Of a stretch of 32,578 nucleotides of DNA, positions 26,117-31,847 are shown in pieces. Position 1 is the first letter of the stretch, and every line of letters begins with the position of its first letter. The stretch is from positions 1 through 32,578 of the IMG/VR virus record IMGVR_UViG_3300031658_000054; one strand, given 5' to 3'. The notes beneath the pieces were generated by a model that had not been told where the DNA came from, did not search any database, and saw only the letters and a list, made by a program, of their open reading frames with translations. The position numbers and the translations under genes were made by a program. Source of the DNA: a virus.

Positions 26117-26686
26117 TTAATTCCAAGCATCGTGAGAAGATACTACCTCTTTTTTCTTTTTTACCCATTCGCTTCTACACCAATTTCTAAAAGTTGCTTT
26201 CCAATCCTTTTTAGTTGCATTCTTAGTGGTAGACTTCCAATGATCTGTAAACTTCTCTATTTCAATAATATCTATTTTCTTCTCAACACAGTGGTCTTTC
26301 ATAAAAGAATACAAAGCAGTCTTATTTTCAGAAGATAGATTTTCAAGGGTACACCCTTTAGTATTATTATCCTTATACTTATACTTCTCTTTATACTTAT
26401 AGCTTTCTTTTTTCAAAGAAGGGGGGTTATTATCATTTTCTAAAGGGGGGTTATTTTTAGGAGGCCTCCCCCCTTTTTTACCATTTAAATAGTTACTATT
26501 TTGGTTGTCTATTACTGGTCTTATAGCAGTAAATACTATCTTAGATATTCCTTGTAATTCTATTACTTCATCTTCAAAAGATGCCATTAGAACAGCGTCG
26601 TAAAATGCTAATCTGTGGGTATCGTCCATATCTTTAGCCGCTTCAAAAAAACTGCGGTAAAAATTAAAGGTTTCTCTGTTTTTCAT
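26117..26686 (-). CDS. Replication initiator-like protein (DUF6291 type)
   Basis: A 189-residue protein. The N terminus RETFNFYRSFFEAAKDMDDT with YDAVLMASFEDEVIELQGIS and the linker NGKKGGRPPKNNPP are typical of DUF6291-type phage proteins that precede a helicase gene. The C-terminal part (KSTTKNATKKDWKATFRNW) ends in the CRSEW motif common in these initiator/helicase-loader-like proteins. It probably binds origin DNA or loads the split helicase next to it. It has a weak ribosome site and a long structured leader. The initiator role is inferred. Confidence 0.72.
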   Translation of the reverse strand: MKNRETFNFYRSFFEAAKDMDDTHRLAFYDAVLMASFEDEVIELQGISKIVFTAIRPVIDNQNSNYLNGKKGGRPPKNNPPLENDNNPPSLKKESYKYKEKYKYKDNNTKGCTLENLSSENKTALYSFMKDHCVEKKIDIIEIEKFTDHWKSTTKNATKKDWKATFRNWCRSEWVKKKKEVVSSHDAWN

Positions 26687-26727
26687 TTTGTCTTTCGGAA
26701 CATTAAATTTTAGGTTTGTGATTTTCG

Positions 26728-26810
26728 GTGTCCAATCGCTATCACTTTATAAACCTTAGTGAACGCCCTAGACGAGTGTCTAAGACTTCGCGAGTTGGAC
26801 ACTCACTAAG
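26728..26810 (-). ncRNA. Structured leader RNA with pseudoknot-type pairing
   Basis: Read on the - strand, CTTAGTGA (26810-26803) is directly followed by GTGTCCAA (26802-26795). Their perfect complements TCACTAAG (26762-26755) and TTGGACAC (26735-26728) come later in the same order, giving a pseudoknot (A-B-A'-B') or two mutually exclusive states. Between them CTTAGAC/GTCTAGG forms a 7-pair hairpin (one G-U) with loop ACTC, flanked by CGC/GCG. It is GC-rich against its surroundings and lies between a -10 box and the initiator gene. It could equally be a DNA element (origin or operator). Confidence 0.5.
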
Positions 26811-26822
26811 AATTTATGTTGT

Positions 26823-26828
26823 ATTATA
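26823..26828 (-). promoter_or_regulatory. -10 box for the replication operon
   Basis: TATAAT on the - strand within GTTATAATAC. Transcription would start near 26816 and give a leader of about 130 bases that includes the pseudoknot-like element. No convincing -35 box is present. Confidence 0.45.
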
Positions 26829-26830
26829 AC

Positions 26831-27001
26831 TTATTCTAGCTTAATTCTATACCAAGAACAACTACATACCCTTGTAACTTTAGTATAAGCAGTAGATCTC
26901 CCACTATTCATTCTAAGTTTACAATGTAGACTATCATCTACTTTTACAGCAGACTTACAACCGCTACACTCTATCATTACTACTTTAGATTTTTTAGCCA
27001 A
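26831..27001 (-). CDS. Small zinc-ribbon protein
   Basis: A 56-residue ORF with a TTG start, AGGG ribosome site 7 bases upstream, and a start that overlaps the stop of the preceding membrane peptide (TTGGCTAA). Four cysteines (CSGC near residue 12, a lone Cys at 27, and CSC near the end) suggest a zinc ribbon. The protein is basic (RMNSGRSTAYTKVTRV). It is a candidate regulator or nucleic-acid binder. Confidence 0.6.
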   Translation of the reverse strand: MAKKSKVVMIECSGCKSAVKVDDSLHCKLRMNSGRSTAYTKVTRVCSCSWYRIKLE

Positions 27002-27071
27002 TATAAATCCCTAATACAAATACTGTTATAACTGCCACCGGAATCATTAAAATCATTAATTCTTCTTTCAT
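26994..27071 (-). CDS. 25-residue membrane peptide
   Basis: The peptide MKEELMILMIPVAVITVFVL with five further residues (GIYIG) is one hydrophobic helix. It has a good ribosome site (AGAGGTGG) and overlaps the zinc-ribbon start. It lies between the HTH gene and the replication operon. Function unknown. Confidence 0.5.
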   Translation of the reverse strand: MKEELMILMIPVAVITVFVLGIYIG

Positions 27072-27095
27072 AATACGTCCACCTCTTTTAACATT

Positions 27096-27329
27096 CTACA
27101 ATACTTCTTTTATTAGTGTATATTTAGCTACGAAGCCACCATTGAATTTAATTTGTTCTGATCTGATCGCGTGTCCTGCATCTCTTATATTAGATACCCT
27201 ACTTCTTAGATTCATACCTAGCCCCATAGTCATTGCTTCGAAGCAAGTCAAACTAGCTCCAGATTGTAAGTGTTTTAATATCTTAGAACACTGTGAGTCA
27301 GTCCTAAATGTTTTAATTATACCCTTCAT
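27096..27329 (-). CDS. HTH_39-like DNA-binding regulator
   Basis: A 77-residue protein of the small winged-helix type: QCSKILKHLQSGASLTCFEA, then MGLGMNLRSRVSNIRDAGHA, matching the helix-turn-helix family seen in phages. It is the first gene of the leftward early/replication operon and is divergent from the ribbon-helix-helix gene at 27473. A TATAAT box and AATGT direct repeats lie just upstream, so it may control the divergent region. Ribosome site AAAGGG. Confidence 0.75.
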   Translation of the reverse strand: MKGIIKTFRTDSQCSKILKHLQSGASLTCFEAMTMGLGMNLRSRVSNIRDAGHAIRSEQIKFNGGFVAKYTLIKEVL

Positions 27330-27373
27330 TTTATACCCTTTCTTTTTTAAATATGTGAAATTATTGCATACTA

Positions 27374-27379
27374 ATTATA
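27374..27379 (-). promoter_or_regulatory. -10 box for the leftward early operon
   Basis: TATAAT on the - strand. TTTACA lies 20 bases upstream, slightly too far for a standard -35. It has an about 38-base leader to the HTH start. Confidence 0.5.
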
Positions 27380-27397
27380 AAGACAAACTTAAAGACG

Positions 27398-27433
27398 AAT
27401 GTAAATACAGTTTAATGTACGTTTAAGGAATGT
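27398..27433 (+). promoter_or_regulatory. Three AATGT repeats, possible operator
   Basis: AATGT occurs at 27398, 27414 and 27429, spaced 16 and 15 bases, about one and a half helical turns. The left copy overlaps the candidate -35 of the leftward promoter. It is a possible binding array for the flanking HTH or RHH proteins. The motif is short, so chance remains possible. Confidence 0.3.
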
Positions 27434-27472
27434 TCGTGTAAGCTTTCAACATATTTAGATTAAGGAGGCAAG

Positions 27473-27625
27473 ATGGCGAAGAAAAAAACAACAATTACAT
27501 TTAGAATAACTTTAGAAGATAAAGACTTTTTGAAGGCAGTATCAGACAAAACAGATATTACAATGACTGATATTATAGTAACCGGTGCAATTAAAGAAGC
27601 AAAAAGATTAAATAAGGAGAAATAA
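27473..27625 (+). CDS. Ribbon-helix-helix regulator
   Basis: A 50-residue protein with the MetJ/Arc-type layout: a short beta strand TTITFRITLEDKDF, then two helices LKAVSDKTDITMTDIIVTGA and IKEAKRL. It is the first gene of the rightward early operon, with ribosome site TAAGGAGG. It is divergent from an HTH gene, so both probably share control of the intergenic region. TAATG overlap with the next ORF. Confidence 0.72.
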   Translation: MAKKKTTITFRITLEDKDFLKAVSDKTDITMTDIIVTGAIKEAKRLNKEK

Positions 27626-27765
27626 TGGCAAAGATAAAGCAACTACTAGGGTTAAGTTTGGCGACTAATGAACTAGCAGAAGATTTAAGTAATGATAGTA
27701 TATCAGAAGAAAGATTAAGTAAGACAGATAATTTTATTTATAAGTTATGCGAGATCATATTATGA
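27625..27765 (+). CDS. Small protein in early operon, unknown
   Basis: A 46-residue ORF (MAKIKQLLGLSLATNELAED) coupled by TAATG to the RHH gene, with AAGGAG before its start. It is acidic in the centre. No family seen. Confidence 0.55.
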   Translation: MAKIKQLLGLSLATNELAEDLSNDSISEERLSKTDNFIYKLCEIIL

Positions 27766-27962
27766 ATGAAAAAGAATACAAGGCTTTAGTAGCTAAAGCA
27801 CAAGAGAGTCACTATTCGTCAAGTTGGGAATTAATAGAAGATTCAGATAGTTATGGCGATTTTATAGATGGGATCAGAAGAGCATTATGTGAGAGTAAAA
27901 AAGGTCAAGAGTTATTAGATGATTTATTTACTGATTTTCAAGATGTTTTAAAGTTAGGATAA
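27762..27962 (+). CDS. Small acidic protein, unknown
   Basis: A 66-residue protein (MNEKEYKALVAKAQESHYSS). The start at 27762 is preferred over an in-frame ATG at 27747 because it forms an ATGA overlap with the previous stop. Many Asp and Glu residues, with FTDFQDVLKLG at the end. No family seen. It lies directly upstream of the annealing protein. Confidence 0.6.
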   Translation: MNEKEYKALVAKAQESHYSSSWELIEDSDSYGDFIDGIRRALCESKKGQELLDDLFTDFQDVLKLG

Positions 27963-27966
27963 TATT

Positions 27967-28533
27967 ATGAATGAAAAGGATAAGAAAATGGAAGATTTAG
28001 TAAAGAATTTATCAAAAATACAAAGAGAATTAATATGTACAAAGAATTTATTTAATGCCTTTGGAAAATACAAATATAGAAATTTAGAATCAATATTTGA
28101 TGCTTTAAAATCACACTTAAATGATGAGTTAGTAGTAAAAGTAGATGAAGATTTAATTTTAGTTGGAGATAGATATTATATAAAAGCTATAGCAACTATC
28201 ACAAATGGTAAAGACTCTATAAGTGCAACAGCTTTTGCAAGAGAGTCGTTATCCAAAAAAGGTATGGACGACAGTATGGTTACAATATCAACAAGCTCAT
28301 ACGCTTCCAAAAGTGCTATGCAAAAGCTATTTATGTTAGATGATACAGCAGATATTCACGAAGTAGATGGTCAAGACAATACAACAACAACAGCAATAGA
28401 AACTATTAGAAAACTAATCAAAACTAAAAAAGTAGTTGAAGCAGATTTTTTAAAGTATTTTAAAGTTACAAGAGTTGGCGAACTAAGCTATGACAATCAA
28501 CAAGAAGCAGTAGCAATGCTACAAAAGAAATAG
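27967..28533 (+). CDS. ERF-family single-strand annealing protein
   Basis: A 188-residue recombinase-like protein. The pattern FNAFGKYKYRNLESIFDALK, LVGDRYYIKAIATITNG and TISTSSYASKSAMQKLFMLD is that of ERF superfamily proteins, which anneal complementary single strands in phage recombination and genome circularisation. It is followed by a Gp157-like protein and, further on, SSB, an ERF/Gp157/SSB set common in phages. The C terminus is variable, as usual. An internal ATG at 27988 is a weaker start choice. Confidence 0.85.
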   Translation: MNEKDKKMEDLVKNLSKIQRELICTKNLFNAFGKYKYRNLESIFDALKSHLNDELVVKVDEDLILVGDRYYIKAIATITNGKDSISATAFARESLSKKGMDDSMVTISTSSYASKSAMQKLFMLDDTADIHEVDGQDNTTTTAIETIRKLIKTKKVVEADFLKYFKVTRVGELSYDNQQEAVAMLQKK

Positions 28534-28542
28534 GAGGGTAAG

Positions 28543-29052
28543 ATGAGAATATTTGAAATAGGGGAGCAGTTCCAAGCCCTTTACGAAATGGCCGAACAAA
28601 TAGAAACAGATGAAGACGGAAATACAATAGATAATAGCGATACTTTAGCGGAATTATTCGATGAGTTAGGAAGTAACTTAGAAGGTAAGCTAGAAAATAC
28701 CAACTATATTATCAAAGAATTAGCTGGAGTAGAGCAAATGCTAAAAGATGAAGCTAGAAGACTTACAGAAAAAGCAAAAGTGATGGGAAATAGACAAGCT
28801 AGATTAAAGGATCTAATTAAAAATGCGATCGAGTCAAGTGGTCAAGATAAAATAAAAACTGATAAATTTAGTTTTACTGTAAAAACTTTAGAGTCTTATA
28901 ATTATGAAGATGTTTCTTTGTTTGGTTTAGATAGTAAATTTGTAAGAGTCAAAGAAGAAATCGATAAAACTAAATTAAAAGAATTTATAAAAGCTGGTGG
29001 TTTTATAGATGGTATAAAAATAGATACTAAAACAAGTTTGACTATTAGATGA
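28543..29052 (+). CDS. Siphovirus Gp157-family protein
   Basis: A 169-residue protein. The N-terminal helical region (GEQFQALYEMAEQIETDEDG) leads to a long coiled coil (LENTNYIIKELAGVEQMLKD, EARRLTEKAKVMGNRQARLK) and a C-terminal strand-rich part with FVRVKEEIDKTKLKEFIKAG. This is the layout of Gp157 proteins, found next to ERF/RecT genes. The function is uncertain, perhaps host-range or recombination related. Ribosome site AGGAGGG. It overlaps the next gene by 4 bases. Confidence 0.82.
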   Translation: MRIFEIGEQFQALYEMAEQIETDEDGNTIDNSDTLAELFDELGSNLEGKLENTNYIIKELAGVEQMLKDEARRLTEKAKVMGNRQARLKDLIKNAIESSGQDKIKTDKFSFTVKTLESYNYEDVSLFGLDSKFVRVKEEIDKTKLKEFIKAGGFIDGIKIDTKTSLTIR

Positions 29053-29387
29053 AGATTAGTACACATTTTCAGAAATTCTTTTTTGCTGCGGTTATTCCAG
29101 AGGTAAAGAAAGCGCAGCAACCTTTAAAGTATCAGAATCCATTTACAATGGAATGGTACTTATTGGATATGAGCAAAGTTTCGAATGATGGTATATATAA
29201 TATGATGAAGCTTATTAATCCACACTATCCTAAGCTGCAGAATCTATTACCTGCTAGTACAAAAGTATTAGACAGTAAGATGATGACACAGCACATACAA
29301 TGGATAGAAAGATTCCTAAGTCAGAACGGACATACGTGCAAGTACATTGAAGAAGAATGGAACAGAATATTAGAAGAATCAAGATAA
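29049..29387 (+). CDS. Conserved-looking phage protein, unknown
   Basis: A 112-residue protein (FAAVIPEVKKAQQPLKYQNP, then MSKVSNDGIYNMMKLINPHY). No catalytic motif seen. It starts with ATGA in the Gp157 stop. The aromatic-rich N half and helical C half suggest a compact fold. It is part of the early recombination operon. Confidence 0.6.
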   Translation: MKISTHFQKFFFAAVIPEVKKAQQPLKYQNPFTMEWYLLDMSKVSNDGIYNMMKLINPHYPKLQNLLPASTKVLDSKMMTQHIQWIERFLSQNGHTCKYIEEEWNRILEESR

Positions 29388-29438
29388 CTATGGGACTAGT
29401 TTTGAATTGAATGATTATAAACTAAAAAAGGAAGCAAT

Positions 29439-29876
29439 ATGAAGATATTAAAATTAAAATATAAAACAATTAAGTCTACGGAAACAGGAAGAATCTGGCT
29501 AGATAGAAACATAGGAGCATCAAGAGTAGCTGAAAGTTCAGATGACAAATTATCTTATGGGCATTACCTAACACACAAAGAAGCTAAAGCTATAGCTAAA
29601 TTAGTCAAGGGTTTTAGATTGCCAACACCAGAAGAGTTTAAAGCAGAAGAGTTAGATAATAGCTCTAATGCTTTTAATAAACTTAAAATGCCGATGCCTG
29701 GCTACCGGAATAGGACAGGCGGTGCCGTGAGCAGCGAAGGTTCGGGCGGCCACTGTTGGTCTGGGTCTGTTTCTGGCACAAATGCCCGTTACTTGTTCTT
29801 CAGCTCGAGTGCTACGTACCCCGACAACACGAGCAATCGAGCGTACGGGTTTAGCGTTAGATTAATAAAGAATTAA
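29439..29876 (+). CDS. DGR-type variable protein with C-type-lectin/Fib_succ-like domain
   Basis: A 145-residue protein of the Fib_succ/FGE-like lectin fold: GRIWLDRNIGASRVAESSDD (about 17-36), YGHYLTHKEAKA, GFRLPTPEEF (58-67), NAFNKLKMPMPGYRN (77-91), then HCWSGSVSGTNARYLF (105-120) and the closing NRAYGFSVRLIK (133-144). In known diversity-generating retroelements this is the layout of the variable target protein, with Asn/Ser/Tyr-rich positions around the conserved W and the final GFSVR. The DNA of the last third is GC-rich and unlike the rest. It lies in the early operon rather than beside tail genes. No reverse transcriptase or template repeat is visible. It would be a ligand-binding display protein. 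Confidence 0.8.
   Translation: MKILKLKYKTIKSTETGRIWLDRNIGASRVAESSDDKLSYGHYLTHKEAKAIAKLVKGFRLPTPEEFKAEELDNSSNAFNKLKMPMPGYRNRTGGAVSSEGSGGHCWSGSVSGTNARYLFFSSSATYPDNTSNRAYGFSVRLIKN
29695..29860 (+). other. Probable variable region (VR) of a diversity-generating system
   Basis: Over 29701-29860 the hand-counted GC is 92/160 (57%), against 41/120 (34%) just upstream. The codons encode the lectin-fold ligand-binding face (residues ~86-141), where A-to-N mutagenesis of Asn (AAC) codons would give the observed mix of His, Cys, Ser, Thr, Asp and Tyr. The boundaries are sharp, returning to AT-rich sequence at the last 5 codons. A template repeat was looked for and not found. Confidence 0.6.
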
Positions 29877-29888
29877 AGGATAAATAAA

Positions 29889-30242
29889 ATGAGTATATCT
29901 AAAGAATTATTAAGTGAAGTAATAGGTGTTGATGTCCGATATATGAGTGATGAGTATGATGGAAACCTAGTGCCTTATGAAACGAGAGAGGGTTGGAAAA
30001 CAATTAACATATACGAATTAGCTCATAAGTGTAAAGAGTGGGCTTTATTAAATGGGTTCGACATAATAACCGTAGAAATAGATGAACAATATGTAATATT
30101 AACACCAGATGATTGGCAAACAACCAAAAAGGAGAAGAGAGGCATGAGTTTTGTTATATCCTCTTCTTTTGAAGCTCAAAACACAGAACATGAGGCAATC
30201 TTTAAAGCTTGTCAATGGATATTAGAGAATAAGGATAAATAA
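29889..30242 (+). CDS. Phage protein, unknown
   Basis: A 117-residue protein starting 12 bases after the lectin-fold gene, with AAAGGA as ribosome site. YELAHKCKEWALLNGFDIIT and EHEAIFKACQWILENK are conserved-looking, and the protein is alpha/beta. No function recognised. Confidence 0.6.
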   Translation: MSISKELLSEVIGVDVRYMSDEYDGNLVPYETREGWKTINIYELAHKCKEWALLNGFDIITVEIDEQYVILTPDDWQTTKKEKRGMSFVISSSFEAQNTEHEAIFKACQWILENKDK

Positions 30243-30443
30243 ATGACAATTAAAATGCTTAATGAAATAAAAGAAATAGCAATAATATCTAAAGCACAAA
30301 CCAAACCTAATAAAGTATACCAGACTACAGGTGCAGAAGCTATAGAGTTATGGGATATTATATTAGAGTTAATAGATGATAATATTAAATTACAGTTAGA
30401 GAAGCCTAAAACCAGAATAGTGTATAGACTAAAAGGAAAATAA
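30243..30443 (+). CDS. Small phage protein, unknown
   Basis: A 66-residue protein (MTIKMLNEIKEIAIISKAQT) directly abutting the previous stop. Its centre GAEAIELWDIILELIDDNI is helical. No family recognised. Part of the early operon. Confidence 0.55.
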   Translation: MTIKMLNEIKEIAIISKAQTKPNKVYQTTGAEAIELWDIILELIDDNIKLQLEKPKTRIVYRLKGK

Positions 30444-30444
30444 A

Positions 30445-30543
30445 ATGCCAACAATTAAAGAACAAAAACAATTAAGAAAAGATATAGCAAATGATTTATT
30501 CTTACATAATAGAGTAATGGAATTTTTAAAAGGAGTAAAATAA
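30445..30543 (+). CDS. 32-residue peptide, unknown
   Basis: A short basic helical ORF (MPTIKEQKQLRKDIANDLFL) one base after the previous stop, sharing TAATG with the HNH gene. AAAAGGA precedes the start. Only position supports it. Confidence 0.4.
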   Translation: MPTIKEQKQLRKDIANDLFLHNRVMEFLKGVK

Positions 30544-30863
30544 TGGGAGTGCTTTCAAAATCAAAAGAAGATCCCTTTGATAAAAAAGCATACTTCAATT
30601 ATTTGCATAATAGCGATCAGAGATGTATAATATGCAATAGTTCAAATATCGAGCTGCATCATATCACAGATCTAAAAAATATTAAAGGAGCAAGGAGAGA
30701 TGACAAAAGACTGGTTATTTTATGTAAAAACCACCATAAGGAGAGCAAATTTGGAATACATATTATGAGTAAAGAAGAATTTTACACCGAGGTTATGGAC
30801 TTTGATACGTTAATGTATCATTCAAACAGATTATACCAAGAGTATTTAAAGGAAACAAAATGA
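30543..30863 (+). CDS. HNH nuclease
   Basis: A 106-residue protein with an HNH/zinc motif: C28-x-x-C31, then ELHHITDL (H39, H40), then VILCKNHHKES (C61, H64, H65) and H73. It has the compact treble-clef layout of small phage HNH endonucleases found in recombination or nicking modules. It overlaps the secreted-peptide gene by 4 bases, with ribosome site AAAAGGAG. It may act in recombination together with ERF and SSB, or as a packaging-associated nickase. Confidence 0.82.
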   Translation: MGVLSKSKEDPFDKKAYFNYLHNSDQRCIICNSSNIELHHITDLKNIKGARRDDKRLVILCKNHHKESKFGIHIMSKEEFYTEVMDFDTLMYHSNRLYQEYLKETK

Positions 30864-31048
30864 GAACAATATTAAAAACACTAATAATTACAGCAATAAT
30901 GATGGTAGCTTCACAAGCTGATGTATACGTAAAAGGCTATTACAAGAAGAGTGGAACTTATGTAGCACCTTATGTTAGAAGCAATCCAGATAAAAATCCT
31001 TACAATAATTATTATAGTAAGCCACAAAAATACAAGTACGGATATTAA
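30860..31048 (+). CDS. Small secreted peptide (GYY...NPYNNY type)
   Basis: A 62-residue protein with a signal peptide (MRTILKTLIITAIMMVASQA). The mature part, VYVKGYYKKSGTYVAPYVRS plus NPDKNPYNNYYSK, is a Tyr/Lys/Pro-rich pattern found in small bacterial periplasmic proteins. Its presence in an early phage operon is unusual. Envelope modification or superinfection exclusion is possible, without direct evidence. Confidence 0.65.
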   Translation: MRTILKTLIITAIMMVASQADVYVKGYYKKSGTYVAPYVRSNPDKNPYNNYYSKPQKYKYGY

Positions 31049-31049
31049 T

Positions 31050-31472
31050 ATGTTACCTACAATACAAATATGTGGAAACTTAAAAAGAATGGAAACTAAA
31101 CATCTACCAAGTGGAAAACAGATGACAAAATTTCAACTAGAATGCAGTGAGAAAAACAGTAAAGGGGAGTGGACTAATTTATATATTTCAGGAGAAGTAT
31201 GGGAGAAGTCAAGTGAATTCGTGAATAAATATTTTAAAGATGGATCAGCTGCAATAGTAACGGGAAAACTTTATACAAATATGTATGAAAAACAAGACGG
31301 AACTAAAGTTTATGAAAACAAGTTCTTATTTCCAAACATTGGCTTCGCAGCTAAAGATAGAGTTGAAGTTGCGCCAACACCTGGACTAAATCAAAACTCA
31401 ACATATCAGCAGCCACAGAATCAGCAGCAGATGCCAACAATAGATATGGACTCGGAAGAAATTCCTTTCTAG
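31050..31472 (+). CDS. ssb: Single-stranded DNA-binding protein
   Basis: A 140-residue OB-fold SSB. The start at 31050 (MLPTIQICGNLKRMETKHLP) is chosen over an upstream in-frame ATG at 30972, which overlaps the previous gene and has no OB-fold pattern. Core strands: MTKFQLECSEKNSKGEWTN and AAIVTGKLYTNMYEKQDGTK. The tail is Gln-rich and ends in the acidic DMDSEEIPF typical of SSBs that recruit partners. It likely acts with the ERF protein and the split helicase. Confidence 0.85.
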   Translation: MLPTIQICGNLKRMETKHLPSGKQMTKFQLECSEKNSKGEWTNLYISGEVWEKSSEFVNKYFKDGSAAIVTGKLYTNMYEKQDGTKVYENKFLFPNIGFAAKDRVEVAPTPGLNQNSTYQQPQNQQQMPTIDMDSEEIPF

Positions 31473-31478
31473 TAAAGA

Positions 31479-31511
31479 AATGGTGTATAATTATAAATAT
31501 TGTACACCATT
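31479..31511 (+). promoter_or_regulatory. Palindromic promoter/operator of the GIY-YIG-methyltransferase module
   Basis: Perfect 9-base inverted arms AATGGTGTA (31479-31487) and TACACCATT (31503-31511) flank a 15-base AT-rich centre. TATAAT at 31486-31491 overlaps the left arm, so a repressor dimer binding here could block the promoter. No T-tract follows, so it is not a terminator. AAGGA of the next gene begins just after. Confidence 0.55.
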
Positions 31512-31525
31512 AAGGAATATACCGA

Positions 31526-31846
31526 ATGAAAACATCACTTTATAGATACTATGATAAACGCAAACGATTATTATATATCGGAATAAGCATTAATCCATTC
31601 AAGAGATTATCTCAACACAAGAGAGATAAGTCTTGGGAACATTTGATCCACGATATAAAGATAGAAACATTTAAAACAAGAAAAGAAGCATTTATCGAAG
31701 AGGAAAAAGCTATTAAGAGCGAAAACCCTAGATGGAACAAAATACACAACAAGAATAGAAAAATAGATCACGAGTGGTATATAAATAAAGTTGCTAAATA
31801 TTTAACAGCAATACTAGTTATATACTTAATAATACCAGGAGAGTAA
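31526..31846 (+). CDS. GIY-YIG nuclease with C-terminal membrane tail
   Basis: A 106-residue protein. LYRYYDKRKRLLYIGISINP (residues 5-24) is the GIY...YIG core, FKRLSQHKRDKSW holds the catalytic Arg (R27) and EAFIEEEKAIKSENPRWN holds the catalytic Glu (about E59). This is the compact UvrC/homing-nuclease type. Unlike usual members it ends in a hydrophobic stretch (KYLTAILVIYLIIPGE, about 90-106) that could anchor it in the membrane. It is followed by a methyltransferase, suggesting a restriction-modification-like or homing pair. Its left-edge copy at 1-189 is nearly identical. Confidence 0.82.
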   Translation: MKTSLYRYYDKRKRLLYIGISINPFKRLSQHKRDKSWEHLIHDIKIETFKTRKEAFIEEEKAIKSENPRWNKIHNKNRKIDHEWYINKVAKYLTAILVIYLIIPGE

Positions 31847-31847
31847 A

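Noticed and set aside
26700-26830. Possible DGR template repeat
   Set aside because: It is GC-rich and non-coding, but I saw no similarity to 29695-29860 and no Asn-codon pattern. Its features are inverted repeats instead.
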